From Amorphochlora amoebiformis (taxonomy: Eukaryota; Cercozoa; Chlorarachniophyceae), in contig BAAHQB010000028.1 in NCBI GenBank assembly GCA_054601695.1, forward strand, positions 868,001 to 932,000: 64,000 bases of DNA, in the 5' to 3' direction. The position numbers and the translations under genes are program-made. Positions within the stretch are counted from its first letter, which is position 1; every line of letters starts with the position of its first letter. The notes under the pieces were generated by a model. It did no database searches and was not told where the DNA came from. It saw only the letters and a program-made list of their open reading frames with translations. Of this stretch, positions 1-17,181 are shown one piece after another.

Positions 1-263
1 TTGTTGTGTCTCTACTTAGCTTCGCGTAGTTCTCGCATCCATCTTATATATCTGTGATAATACATACATACATATACATATATATATATATATAAATAAT
101 ATATATATATATATATATAAATATATATGTTCTATATATATATATATAAATATATATATTCATATATATATTACGAATTATATGCGCATAATATCTATGT
201 TTGTTTAATAATACATATGTTTATATATATTTCATAGCAATATATATACATATATATTACATA

Positions 264-354
<91 letters not shown>

Positions 355-429
355 ATATTTACATGTAATACATAATCATGATGGCGTGTAAGCGTATGCA
401 TGTCGACCATGATTTGGAATAGGTTTTAC

Positions 430-3709
<3,280 letters not shown>

Positions 3710-3795
3710 GACAGGCTGGATTCCGGGATCTTCTCAAGTCCCGGAACTTCAGCGAATCCCGGGGGGAGATTTCGGAGATTTCTTCGAGATCATTA
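3710..3795. promoter_or_regulatory. Bidirectional promoter spacer, PRKCSH-like / TAF13
   Basis: Only 86 bp separate the two divergent start codons, so both promoters and both 5' leaders must share or overlap this segment unless transcription starts inside the opposite gene. It is GC-rich, unlike the introns, and has no TATA box that I can see. It holds a run of TTC/GAA-like triplets around 3720-3735 (TTC, GGA, TTC at 5-bp spacing), which could be a weak heat shock element. That would fit an ER quality-control gene but is speculative. Confidence 0.5.
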
Positions 3796-4566
3796 ATGGA
3801 GCCTGTGACCGGCTCCGAGCGACCGCTCCTTCCCCAGGGGTTTGGGGGAAGAGAGGAGAAGAATAAAAGCCAGAAGGCGGGATCAAAAGCACAAGGATCA
3901 AATGATAGCGAGGTTGCAGAGTCGGCGGAGCCCCATATTTCCGAGCTCGAGGAGAATTGTGAGTAATAAGGAAGGAGGAAATGGGATATGGTGGTGAATT
4001 GAGGGGTTTGAGGGAATTCTAGGATTGGTGAGGAGTACGCAAGTGTGTGTATCATAGGAGCGTGTTTGAAGTCAGACACTGGGATAAGGAGAGGACAAGG
4101 GAATTGTGATGTTTAAGGTGTCACGTGGTAATCATTATGCAACTTTCAGTGCGGGAGCTTATGTACGCGTACGGAGATAGCGCTGACCCGTTGATGGAGT
4201 CGGTGGATCTCATGAAATCCATGATAACGGAATTTGTCAGAGATCTGGTAAGTACTGTAACCACACAATCCGCTGTCTCAATTCTGGATAGTCGCTATGC
4301 TTTTTAGGTGTCTTGGACTGCTAATATCTGCATGATAGGAGACATTTGCAAAACTAGGATCAAATACATATTCATCACACAAACATGAACTGCATCAGAT
4401 CCAAGACTCCTTCAAGGTGGCCTCAGGAGACGTGGTTAAGTTCCCCCACATCCGCTATGTGCTGCGCAAAGACCACCCCAAGCATTACCACGCCAAAGAG
4501 CGCTATCAGGAGTATAAGGAGGCTAACCAGAGCAGGAGAAAGCGCAATACGTTTGTTACAGATTGA
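3796..4566 (+). CDS. TAF13: TFIID subunit TAF13, histone-fold protein
   Basis: Histone-fold subunit of the general transcription factor TFIID (partner of TAF11). Exons 3796-3958, 4150-4247 and 4339-4566, giving about 162 aa. The first ATG follows the divergent promoter. Exon 1 is an acidic, low-complexity N-terminus. Exon 2 carries the diagnostic segment ELMYAYGDSADPLMESVDLM, which aligns with the MMYGFGDDQNPYTESVDIL region of animal TAF13, followed by TEFVRDL. Exon 3 continues the second half of the fold (ASGDVVKFPHIRYVLRKDH) and ends in a basic tail before TGA. The acceptor of exon 3 is uncertain: 4339 keeps phase but gives an insertion of about 16 residues relative to animal TAF13; an AG just before 4411 would also keep phase and shorten it. 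Introns here are short and free of (TA)n, unlike its neighbours. Confidence 0.88.
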
Positions 4567-4686
4567 GGGGTATGCAATCAATTAGATTAAATATGTGATT
4601 GCACCAATGTAATTTTAAGTTGTAAATCAATTGCAATATTAATTCAATCGATTATCATTATGACTTGGCTAATAACATATATAATA

Positions 4687-4722
<36 letters not shown>

Positions 4723-4947
4723 ATATATATATATATATATTCTAGATATTATATATATATATATATATTATACATATATATATATATATGTATTTATATC
4801 ACACACATACACATATATGTAATTAATATTAATATTCATTGAATCATGAATAATAATAACTTGATAATGATAAAAATAATAAAGATACTAGTAGTGTACT
4901 AATAGCATAGTACAATATAAAAGTAATAGTAAATACATATGCATATA

Positions 4948-4983
<36 letters not shown>

Positions 4984-5462
4984 AATATATACGTATATAG
5001 GTGTGTGTGATTATACTTCTTATTTATCATCATGATCGTATACGGTATATTTTAAAAATATTTATCCGATATTATGTTATTATGTCATGTCTAGACATTG
5101 TATCCGATCATGATATGCAACGCACTAGTACTACTGTATCATGAATCTACAATATACGAAATGTATTCTGTGACCTATTTTGAAAAAATTAGTGCATCAT
5201 CATAATACATCTATATTAATTCTATGTTGAATTTCTATTGTCTAGATTGTATATGTTTTATATAATATATAAAAATATATATAATGATATCATATCACGT
5301 ATAATATATACTGGCATCATGATATATAGAATTAAGCTACTGTAGGATATGTACGTACTTGATGTATACTACTATCATATTTCTATATATATATATATAT
5401 ATATGAAAATAAAATATATTCTCATATTTATATAAATATATATTCACTAAATATGCGGGAAG
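4567..5462. other. Convergent intergenic spacer, TAF13 / CCDC24-like
   Basis: No coding exon is visible on either strand. It contains short (TA)n tracts (about 4690-4800, 4948-4980 and 5385-5403), AT-rich unique sequence, and several CTAG tetramers (for example near 4880-4900, 5090, 5130 and 5240). It should hold the 3' UTRs and polyadenylation sites of both genes. Confidence 0.6.
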
Positions 5463-5703
5463 TTACTCGTCCACAAAAATATTGATGGCATAACTCTGAA
5501 CAGCTTTAAAAGCAGCCCGGGCATCCAATACATATGATGCTCTAAATCTGGCTTTCTAGGCTTTTGTCAACTTTGATATCTTACATACGCTGTGCCTTCT
5601 TCTTCGACTTCGGCTTCGGCTTCCCCTGCATCTTCCGTTTGGCATCTAGATTTGCTTCCCCTGAGCATATAATGTATATGCATATATAATGTATATATAT
5701 ATG

Positions 5704-5741
<38 letters not shown>

Positions 5742-7553
5742 CTATATAAAAAACATGTGCAATTGTAGGTAAATATTTGTATAATTATATATTGTACAGT
5801 ATATACATAACATATGCACATATATGTATATATGTATGTATAGATAAATGTATATATATATGTAACAGTATATATACTATTTAAATATACACATATTACA
5901 TACAAATCTTTATATATAATGATAATATATATATATATATTATTTATTTATTTATTTATCTATGTATATATAGGCGTAGTATTAGAGAGGGAGATGAACA
6001 GATAGATAGATAGATATATAAGAGATAGATAGATAGACACATAGATAGAGGGAGGGGGAGAGAGATGAGAATTGCTGCCTTGATGCGCAAACGACCTCGC
6101 CTGCATAAGTCGACTTCTAATCCGACTATCTCTCGACGCTAAGTTCATATATATTTCTATATACGTATGTTTCTATATATACGTGTGTAGTGTATGTAAG
6201 TATATATTTACAATATATATTATATATATATATATATATATGTTATATGTGTTTATGTATCTGCGAATATTCATATGTGTAATGTATATATATATATATA
6301 CATCTATAAATATATAGATGTATATATAGGTACTCGTACGAGTTTATATATATATATATATACGTATATATCTGTATGTATATACATATATATATATATA
6401 TATATATACATATGTATATATATACATACATACTTAGCACGAACACATCTACATAACATACATTCGAATTCACAGACACATGAGGCTTGGCCCTTACTTC
6501 CAGGCTTTGGGACGGCGCTCTTCCGGTTCCTGGTGGCACGTGTCCCGTTATTCGTATGGCTTGTAGCTGGCCTGCTCTCCCCTTTCCTACTTCCTCGAAT
6601 ATCCCTTGCGCTCGTCGTGAGGCTGAGGGGCTTTCGATTCTATGTATATATATATATATGTATGTATATAACTGTGATATTATATACATATATATGTACA
6701 TATATATATATTATATATATATATATATATACATATATACATATATATATGATATTTATTTATTCGTATATATATATATATATATATATAGATGTATCAC
6801 TAAAATCCAATGATTGAATAGTAAAATTGTATATATATATATGTATATATATATATACATATATATATGTATGTATATATGTATACATGTATTAAATATA
6901 TATGTATTATATATATATATATACACGTATAAATAAATGTATCTATATACATGTATGCATCAAACTAACTATATTTATCATATGCATAAATTTTACACTT
7001 TCTCTCTCTCTATCCCTATATATATAACTCACTTACTATGAATATAACAGAAACTATTTGCAGGATCCACGTGTTTGGAAATAACGTTCAGAATACCTTT
7101 CTAGCTTGTGGTCGCCTGTCTGACTGCGAGTTCCGTTGGCTAGAGATTAGGTTAGAATAACATATAGAATTAGAGGCAGCTTGTGTTTAGCTTATTTTTA
7201 GGGTCAGGTTCCAAACACGAGAGTGAGTTAGGTTAAAGTTTAGGGTTAGGGTTAGGATTAGGGTTAGGATTAGGGTTAAGGTTAGGGTTCGAGTTAGGCT
7301 TAGGGTTCCAATTACGATAGAGAAAGTTGTCGATTGAGCTCGAGATCTAGACTGGAGCCCAGCCTCTCTAAGTCGGATATCTTTGGTAGAACCTGTATAT
7401 TATAGGTTAGGGTAGGTGAGAGTAAGGCTTAGCGATCATTACCTCGGCTGTCCCACTCTTAACCTCTAAGTGAAACTTTGTCTCTTGGGCTGGAGGTTGG
7501 TAATATTATGTAATGTATGTACTACATATATGTACGTAGTATACATGTGTATG

Positions 7554-7595
<42 letters not shown>

Positions 7596-7652
7596 TGCAT
7601 ATATTTACATACGTTCATATGTATATATATTATACACATATATAAATGAATT

Positions 7653-7698
<46 letters not shown>

Positions 7699-7759
7699 CT
7701 GTAGATATACGTTTGCATTTCTGTATAAACATGTACATACATTCAATTTATACCCATAG

Positions 7760-7808
<49 letters not shown>

Positions 7809-8040
7809 TATGTAAAATTTCATATTTTTACACATATGTATATACAACATGTAATATTATATATATATATATAGATATATAACTATACATATATACATAT
7901 ATATATTATATAATATATAATATATAACATATGTATATATATATATATAACTATATATATATATATATACATACATATATATATATATATGTGTATATTA
8001 TATAATATATAATATAATATATATATATATATATACATAC

Positions 8041-8077
<37 letters not shown>

Positions 8078-8179
8078 TATTTGTATTTAATTGATAATAA
8101 TGATAACAATATATATATATATACATATATTTATATATATAGAATTTATGCATGAGTATTTAGATAAACCCGTTATATA

Positions 8180-8229
<50 letters not shown>

Positions 8230-8591
8230 TTAGATAAAACTGCCATGTAATATATATGTATATACATGTGTATATAATATATATATTTGTATATATATAT
8301 ATATATATATTGTATGCATGTATATTAGTCCATTACACTTGACGTTAAATACTCTAATTATCTTTCATATTTACTATTTACTACCAAGCGTAGCTCTTAG
8401 GTAGGCAATCTCGCTCTCTAGCGCCAATGTTTCTTCAACAAGGGCCTTTCGAATATCATCTACCTTGTCATCCACCTACGTTAAATAAATACGCATATAA
8501 TTGGATATATATATGTATTTTATATGCGAATATATATATATATATACACACACACATATATATATATTGATGTATACAAATATACATAAAT

Positions 8592-8625
<34 letters not shown>

Positions 8626-8722
8626 GTATGAATTCATATGTTTATATATTTATGTATAAATATTCCCACATATAATAACAATAATATAGAAATAATAATA
8701 ATTCATGTACGTTTATACGTAC

Positions 8723-8753
<31 letters not shown>

Positions 8754-9255
8754 TACACATTCAATATATATGTATATATATATATACATATACATATATA
8801 TATATATGTATGTATGTATATATATAGTATATTTTATCTTTAGTATTAACCGTCCACACGTCGATATTCTCTCGAAGTGCAGAGGTAGAACTTTTCAATG
8901 ATTTTCCATTGTTTTCAGCCGATTTTTTTCCCTTATTTCTCTTCCTTCGCGAGGAAAGGGGATCCTCTACAGGTATGTTTAGCTCCTGACATTACGCAGC
9001 TAGATATATAATGTGCAATTTAGGAAGAAAAATTTAAATAAGATCCAACCATATCCGTATATACATTTACATATATATATATATATGTATTACATGTACA
9101 TATGTATACATATATAGATGCATACATATGCCTGTCATGCGTATACAGACATCATTTCCATACATATACATAATATGTATACGTATATATATATATATAT
9201 TATATACATGCATACATATATATATGTACACACATATATATATATATGTGTGTGT

Positions 9256-9303
<48 letters not shown>

Positions 9304-9596
9304 ATGTATATATATATATATAACATATGAATATATATATATATATATATGTATGTATATATATGTATATATATATATATATATGTACTACATCTATTAT
9401 AGTTTGTGTTTTTACATATATATTACATTAGATATATATAAATATATATATATATATATATGCATATATAGATGTATATATATATATATACACACATATA
9501 CACAATATGCAAGTGTTCTCTTTTTATAACATATGTACATATAATATACAAGTGTTCTCTTTTTATAACATATGTACATATATATACATATATATG

Positions 9597-9628
<32 letters not shown>

Positions 9629-9831
9629 AATATATGAATATATATATATATATATATAAATACACATGAAAAAGTACTTGCAGAGAATAAGAAACCGCCG
9701 ATTTTAAGTCCTCGGTTTGAGGTTGAACAATCCTAGTTATGTAAGATATGCTATATGTATATGCATACTTCAATACGTATAAAAAAGATATATGTACATC
9801 TACGTATATTACATATATATATACATTCTAC

Positions 9832-9892
<61 letters not shown>

Positions 9893-10107
9893 GTGTATAC
9901 ATCTAGATATATATATATATATATACACACACACATATATATATATATATATGTATATATATATGTATATATACATACAAGATACATGCACATGTATACA
10001 TATATATATATATATATATACCAATAAATATATACATATATATATATATATGTATGTATATATATATATATATGTATTTGGGTGTATATATATGTATACG
10101 TATGTAC

Positions 10108-10146
<39 letters not shown>

Positions 10147-11009
10147 TTCATGTTTGCGCAGAGGTATGCTATAACTAGTAGTCCATGATTTGGTTGAGAT
10201 TTGTATGAATTGGACCTTTTGGAATGCCACTTATCTTTGGGATATGCCCCAGGGCGTTACATAAGGTGACATCACACCTGGTCGCCTAATCATCTGACAC
10301 TTCTAACGGGTAGTATATAGTAGGTACTAATCGCTTCGTAGCAGATGAGACGATTTCCAGGGCACCTCTGGAGATGTTTCCGTACTACATCGACATCTAG
10401 TCATCGAAATACGTCCGCCCCTTTTGTAAATCGATTTTCTAACTATAGATAAATACATATATATATATATATATGTATATATTATACACATATATATATA
10501 TATATATTATACATATATATATATATATTTATATTATAAATATATAAATATCATATCTATATTAATATGGAAAGAAAATAGTGTCAAATTGCCTGTGTAT
10601 TTCGTCCTCTCGCCCTTCCTTTTTCAAGTGATGGATGAGTGCTTCCATCTTTTGCTGGATACAGGCCCTAAATACATTTCTTTTCTTATACTTGCTTCTT
10701 CGCTCTCTTCGCCTCATCTCTTCTCCAATTCTCCTTCTCCCTCCCCCCTCTGCCTCCTCTCTCTCTCTCTCACTCACTCTCTCTGCCTCTCTCTCCCTCT
10801 ATCTCCATCTTCCCCTTTCTTCTCTCCCCACTTTTTTTTTCCATAATATTTCCTCCATTTCTTTCCACCCCTCTTCCGTACTCGAAAAATTCTACTCGAC
10901 CAAAAAAACAACAAATTCCTACCTGAGTATCTTATGTCTGGGCTTCTCTGCAATCTTCACGTAGGAATTTAACCTTTTCCTAGCCGCTTTGATTCAAATA
11001 TTATATATA

Positions 11010-11040
<31 letters not shown>

Positions 11041-11203
11041 CGTATATATACATATATGCATTATATGTATGTATGTACATTTGAACAATAAATCTATCCA
11101 TACATCCTACTAAACATTACATAACATATATATAATATATATGAATATATATATATATACTTATTACAATTATGCATGTGTATGTAAGATGTTTATGTTG
11201 GCT

Positions 11204-11241
<38 letters not shown>

Positions 11242-12286
11242 TGCAAATGTACATATACAAGTACGCATATAACACACATTTATTCAACTAAACATGTATA
11301 TATATATATATATATATATACATTTTTATATATTTATATATATATATATATTATATATGTATGCATGGATAATGTCAATAGCAGATCGAAATATTCCAAA
11401 CCAAAAACCTAACTCTAACCCTAACTGTTACCGTAACTGTGCCCCATCTTCCAGACCCCAGAATGCCCAAACTTGCCTTGTCCTAATTCCTAACCCTAAC
11501 CTTAATCCTAACCTAATTCATCCCTACCCTTACCCAAAAAATAAGTGTCTGCTAGAGGTTACTCTTTGTTACCCTAACCGAAACTCTCTGCTAACTTCAT
11601 ACCCTAAACCTATCCCAACGACACACTACAGGTTCATATATAATGTAATATAATATATATATATATATATGTATGTAAACGATATGGTATATATTACGTA
11701 TATGTGTGTGCTTATGTAGACATACATACATATCAATGTACACACATAGTTGCGTAAGTATACATGTACGTACATTTCTTTACACACACATATATATATA
11801 TTAAATATATATGTATATATATATATATATATATCTGTATGTATATGTGTGTATATGTGCATATACCAACCCCACAAACGAAGCTAAACCCGAAAGAAAA
11901 GGAACCAATACCCTGGTTTTCAGTTTTAACAGACTGTAAGATATCCGCCACATTCACCGCCTCACTATAAAGGAGCAGGTTCTTCTCGATGACCTACGAA
12001 ATCATATTATTTCAGACGACCAGCCTTCAATGATACCTTACCGCGGAATTTTTCTGGGGGTATCTCTGGATGTGTCACACCTAACCCTACTGAATGTCGA
12101 AAACCTCCCAAACCTTTTCTCCTATCTTGGTTTTTATTGCTTGTTTCTCGGCGGGCTGATTATGGGTGGGAAATATGATTTAGATGTATAAGTACATGTA
12201 TATATTTACCTATATGTACATATGCATAAAATATGTATATGTACAATACACCTATGTATATATATATATATGTGTATATGTATATA

Positions 12287-12339
<53 letters not shown>

Positions 12340-12459
12340 AATATATATATATATATATATATATTATAAATATATACACATTATATATACATGTATATAT
12401 ATATATATGTTATCTTCATTCGATGTGTATATATATATAAATGTTCATATGATATATAT

Positions 12460-12494
<35 letters not shown>

Positions 12495-12579
12495 GTATAG
12501 TATATATGTATTATGTATGTGTAGTTATATATACATGTATATATAAATGTATAATATATATATATATATAATATATATA

Positions 12580-12635
<56 letters not shown>

Positions 12636-12678
12636 GTATATACACACACACACATACATGCGATGCAATATATGTATG

Positions 12679-12712
<34 letters not shown>

Positions 12713-13196
12713 TCGAATATAAATTTAATGTATACTTTCAATTTAAATATAATAGCTTATTTATGTATGTATATATATATATATATATATATATTCGAAT
12801 ATAAATTTAATGTATACTCTCAATATAAATATAATAGCTTATTTATGTATGTATATATATATATATATATTTTATATTATATGTATATACCATTTGCATA
12901 CGTATCATATGTAATATATATATCTTTAATGTATATGTATAAAAACACTCTTCTACATACACAAATAATGCCGTTCACGCATTTTATATTTACACAGACA
13001 CATGCATACACTTACGCATATGGAGCGAAAGAATCCATACACACGTACACAATAGATCATTGTACTTAACATTTAGAACCTTAATGTGCTCTTGTAACGT
13101 CTCCCAAAGAGGATCCTCAGGTCGAAACTGATTTTCCCGGATGCTCCGCTCCTCCTCTTCCACCAGCCGTTCGAACGCATCCAGCAGATCCGACAT
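5463..13196 (-). CDS. CCDC24-like coiled-coil protein, 15-16 exons
   Basis: Unknown biochemical role. Exons in transcript order: 13080-13196, 12114-12155, 12042-12065, 11912-11993, 10923-10986, 10593-10667, 9678-9732, 8860-8985, 8385-8475, 7443-7465, 7316-7392, 7097-7139, 6498-6630, 6079-6138, 5585-5660, 5463-5547. The exons sum to a multiple of three (390 aa). An alternative end is the in-frame TAA at 5581-5583 (363 aa), which would make the last 37-nt intron unnecessary. The N-terminal segment [20 protein letters not shown], then [19 protein letters not shown], and the coiled coil [20 protein letters not shown] occur in the same order as similar segments I recall from animal CCDC24; this is from memory and needs a profile search. 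The C-terminal third is Ser/Arg/Lys-rich and probably disordered. Two introns need GC donors (at 10592 and 6078). Donors of the 12114 and 8860 exons have alternatives. Confidence 0.6.
7205..7310. repeat. Degenerate TTAGGG array inside an intron of the CCDC24-like gene
   Basis: About a dozen imperfect TTAGGG units (with TTAGGA, TTAAGG and TTAGGC variants) on the + strand, so CCCTAA in the sense of the host gene. It lies wholly inside the 7140-7315 intron, just downstream of its donor. The same class of array recurs in introns at 11395-11620, 14940-15010, 15355-15735, 22917-22975, 36663-37085 and 38085-38280. Confidence 0.85.
9507..9588. repeat. Tandem duplication of a 41-bp intronic segment
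   Basis: The segment reading AAGTGTTCTCTTTTTATAAC plus flanking ATATGTACATATA is present twice head to tail with very few differences. It lies in the intron between the 9678 and 8860 exons of the CCDC24-like gene and has no coding capacity. Confidence 0.85.
10150..10440 (+). mobile_element. tRNA-derived SINE-like element, copy 1 (subfamily A)
   Basis: Starts with GCGCAGAGGTATGCTATAAC, resembling a degenerate tRNA D-arm (box A), then AGTCCATGATTTGGTTGAGA. A downstream block GTGACATCA...GTCGCCTAAT..TCTGACAC and a further GACGATTTCCAG...CTCTGGAGAT block match the copy at 46183-46465 in the same order. Flanked by (TA)n on both sides and inserted in an intron of the CCDC24-like gene (opposite strand). 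It has no open reading frame. Confidence 0.7.
11395..11620. repeat. Degenerate CCCTAA-type repeats in an intron of the CCDC24-like gene
   Basis: Many CCTAAC, CTCTAACC and CCTAACC words on the + strand, interspersed with unique sequence, inside the intron between exons 11912-11993 and 10923-10986. Relative to the host gene the orientation is TTAGGG, opposite to the array at 7205-7310, so these arrays are not restricted to one orientation. Confidence 0.75.
12711..12852. repeat. Duplicated roughly 60-bp AT-rich segment
   Basis: The segment beginning ATTCGAATATAAATTTAATG and ending AGCTTATTTATGTATG occurs at 12711-12770 and again at 12793-12852, separated by a (TA)n tract. Only a few bases differ. 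It is intronic in the CCDC24-like gene and non-coding. Confidence 0.85.
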
Positions 13197-13454
13197 AATA
13201 TATTTCCGTCCCAAGAAGATAACCTACGCTGCACGGTGTACAGCTCTTTTCGTGCGTTCGCCCTGCAAGTTTCCTCCTTAGTTCCGGTCAGCTCGGGGTT
13301 CCATTTGAAGTCACGCAGAGTGACAGAGAAAGATAATAGGTTTGAATGTCATTCTGAGTGACAATGGTAGTAAGATTAGAGGTCCATATATAGGTCAACA
13401 TCCGGGACAACTAGGGGACAGAGCAGTTCCCGAACGCTCTGGAAGCAAGAGACG
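13197..13454. promoter_or_regulatory. Bidirectional promoter spacer, CCDC24-like / Aha1-like
   Basis: These 258 bp lie between divergent start codons. Composition is mixed, without (TA)n. It holds a heat shock element next to the Aha1-like start (13426-13445). No other motif is strong enough to name. Confidence 0.65.
13426..13445 (+). promoter_or_regulatory. Heat shock element, four contiguous 5-bp units
   Basis: Reads gTTCc cGAAc gCTCt gGAAg: alternating nTTCn and nGAAn units in perfect 5-bp phase, with one mismatch (CTC for TTC in unit 3). This matches the HSF-binding consensus, and the gene starting 9 bp downstream is an Aha1-type Hsp90 co-chaperone, a class commonly under heat shock control. 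The very short distance to the ATG means either a very short 5' leader or an element lying downstream of the transcription start. Function is inferred. Confidence 0.6.
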
Positions 13455-14420
13455 ATGCCTGAGGTGCCAGCGTCCACCACGGCCCCATCTACCGAGGGAG
13501 ATGTGACCAAAACCGAGAAATCGAGCTACTATTTCTTCAAGAGCACTCCTCAGGTTTCCAACTCGCATCTCTCCCGAAAAAAAAATCATTTTTGCAAGCA
13601 GCTTTACAAGAAATGGATCGCGCACGCTTCCGGGAAGCTATTAACATCTTCCTCTGTGCGTTTTAGGAGCTGCAAGAACAATACGCACCGGTACCCCTCA
13701 AGCCCGGCCAGAAATTAGACTTTACTCCCAGGTGTTGGAAAGTCTCATGTGTGTGTGTATGGACGAATGAGATTCGTGGGTCTCCATTCCCGCAGTCGAT
13801 TCTGAGATAATATTTCTTCTCTTTTCATGGGGTTTTGGGCGTGTGTAATGAATATTTCAGGGTTCAGACTATCCATGATAACTCCCTGGTCAAGAAGCAG
13901 GCCGAGGCCAAGAAGGTATGCTAAAAAATCCTCGAAAAATCCTCGAAATTCTCGATGATCACTTGCGCGATCATGGGCACAGGCACAGGCTGCCGCCGCC
14001 GCAGCCGGGGGAGTAGTAACGACGCAGGCTACTAGCCTGGCGTATTCTCAGGTCGGATTTATATGTATGTTATGGCAATACATTTTGAACATTTTAATAT
14101 ACGTAAATTTATACCTATATATATATATATATATATATAATAGTAATAATAATAATAAAAATAATATACAGAAGATCTAATTCTAAACATCGAAAACACC
14201 ATAAAGGAGGACCCACCGATATATACATATGAATACTTATGTATATGTGTAACATAATTTGTGATATTAGATTCGCAAGAACGCTTACGACTTCAGAGAC
14301 AAGGAAGAAAAAGTTAAAGAACCCGAAAAATATGAGAAGGGTACCAACTGACGAATGAAAACATGTTTATCCATTATAAATATTAGTGATATGTATATAT
14401 ATATATATATATGAGTATTT

Positions 14421-14500
<80 letters not shown>

Positions 14501-14714
14501 GTTACGAATTAATCTAATTAATTCAATATTACAATTATTATATAAATATATGATATATATATATAATATATACATATATATATATTTATATATAATATAT
14601 ATATATATATACATATACATACATACATATATATCTATATATATATATACATTAGATATGTACATATTATAAATATATACACACATATGTATATATATAT
14701 ATATATATATATGT

Positions 14715-14754
<40 letters not shown>

Positions 14755-15934
14755 ATATATGTATGTAAATTATATAAAATAAATTTATACCTATATGTTT
14801 TGTGTGTGATATATGTGAGATGGGTGTATGTGTGTGTGCTACGTGCGGGTATACACTCATATTTATATCATTCATACTGCATTTCTATTTTTATCAGGCA
14901 TGAAAGTGGTGATATCCGGTCTTAAGAAGGCCGCGAAGTGCGTTTGGGCTAGGGCTAGGACTAGGCTAGGGTTAGGGTTGGGGTACGGTAGGGGTAGGGT
15001 GAAGGGTTGTTAGCATTATAATTGGAGTTTGGAAGTTAAATCACATTTTAATCATAAATACAAATATTTTTAGGTATAATGGGCAGGTGGCGGAGATTCT
15101 AGATGAGGAGGCGAACGGGAGATACCCTGTGAAGGTCTTTGACACTGTATTACATACATGTATGTTGATATTTATGTATATTATGTATCTGTATGTACGT
15201 GTGTGTAGTATATTTCACGTATTCACGATAAGGATATACACACATATACATACGAAGGTATAAGATATATTCGTAGATATGTGAAAATACTCAGATTACT
15301 GAGAGCAAGAAGCAACTGAACGTTAAAAAGGCCAACCTAAAGGTTCCAAAACCCTTCAACCCTCCCAACCCCTAACCCTAACCGTAGATAGTACAATTCC
15401 AATCTTAAACACGAAATAATCCTAACCGCAACCCTTAGCTCTACCGACCAGTCATCTGCACAGAATTCATTGATATAACCCTCGAGTATGTCACTAACTT
15501 GAAACATTCAACCCTAACTTTAATCAACCCTAACCCTAACATTAACCCAAAACCCCCTAAAAACGGGTACAACCTCTAGGTCTCACCTCAATACTATACT
15601 GTACCTTAGAAAATTAGGGTGGGTTAAGGTTAAGGTCGGGAATGGGGTTATGATTTGGTTGAATTACAGTATCAGTATTATCAAAACCCAATTCCTAACC
15701 CTAACTGTCTACATGAACCCTAACTCTGACCCTAATTTTCTTAGGGAGGGGTTCCGATGCACCCCTGATTTATTATTTCGCGCGTTGACGGACGAGGATA
15801 TGGTTTCCAAGTATACGCAGAGCACGGTAAAACATCTGCTCTACTTTTTATTTGTATGTATTAGTTCTGTACATGCACGGATTTATGAATGTATTTATCT
15901 ATTGCATGGTTCGCATTAATATACACATACAATA

Positions 15935-15983
<49 letters not shown>

Positions 15984-16023
15984 TGTATATGTATACATGT
16001 ACACACACACACACATATATATA

Positions 16024-16058
<35 letters not shown>

Positions 16059-16260
16059 ATATAGTAAGGTAAACTCTAATTATTGAATATATACATGTAA
16101 GGTTGTAACGAAAATATACATACATGCAATAAATCTACTGTTAGACTTTGTGAAATAAGCTAGAAAACACCAATAAATAGGCTAAAATCGAGTGCAAGGC
16201 TGGGGGTGAGTTCTCTATTTTTGGCGGCTCTATTCATGGATCCTTTAAGGTCTATAAACA

Positions 16261-16291
<31 letters not shown>

Positions 16292-16718
16292 TATATCTAT
16301 ATATATATATATGTATGTATAAGTATAATATAATACATTATATCTACACACAAATATTGTGCTAATCGGTTGTGTGCCATAAACATGCACACAAATATTT
16401 ACATAATTATCCCATCCACAGGAAGTCAAAGCCCCTTCAAACATAGTACAAAACTGGCGTTTCCGCGAATGGCCAGACGATGTAACCCCTCATCTGAAAC
16501 GATATCCTTCCCCAATACTAACCAGCCTAACGGTAACTCAGGTGTTTTCTGAGCTAACGTTAAGCATTACCGCGCCTACCTACGGGATCACTGTTGTTAA
16601 ACTGAGACAGGTTGATAAATTTATATAAATATTTATATATATATATATATATAAATATATATATATATAAATATGTATATATTCATATATATAAACAAAT
16701 AAAGATATATATATATAT

Positions 16719-16754
<36 letters not shown>

Positions 16755-16853
16755 ATATATGTATTCGTGTAAATATATGTATATGTAGTATAACACATAC
16801 TCATATATATATGTATATATATGTATATATATATTTATATTATATTTACACAC

Positions 16854-16909
<56 letters not shown>

Positions 16910-17137
16910 GTAATTTATGTAATATATAGACATAAAAGTGTAGTTATATATTCATATATAAACGTACTGATAATATATAAATATATATGATATACTTATA
17001 TATATATATATATATACAAATAATATATATATATATATATTAATATATATATATATATATATATACGTGTACATATACATCGAACTGTAACATATATGTA
17101 TCTAATATGTATATATAACTCTTTATGCATATATATG

Positions 17138-17181
<44 letters not shown>

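Noticed and set aside
195-410. Tyr-Ile repeat open frames here and at more than a hundred other places on both strands
   Set aside because: They are translations of (TA)n with no stop in two frames; they have no codon bias, no domain, and occur in introns of real genes on either strand.
6487-6700. Plus-strand reading with hydrophobic stretches, and a minus reading ending APSQSLE
   Set aside because: Only the minus frame ending SAVPKPG fits the phases of the exons on both sides.
7064-7150. Plus-strand exon reading [20 protein letters not shown] with good-looking TTTGCAG and GT borders
   Set aside because: The same segment on the minus strand (7097-7139) has equally good borders and keeps phase with five neighbouring minus exons, while no plus-strand partners exist.
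8341-8475. Stop codon TAG after ...LRATLGSK on the minus strand as a gene end
   Set aside because: A GT donor two codons earlier keeps phase into 7443-7465 and downstream exons.
10562-10667. Minus-strand frame ending ...[11 protein letters not shown] and a stop, taken at first as the end of one gene, with a second gene starting at 9732
   Set aside because: Using a GC donor at 10592 joins in phase to the 9678-9732 exon and makes a single continuous coiled-coil protein with CCDC24-like order.
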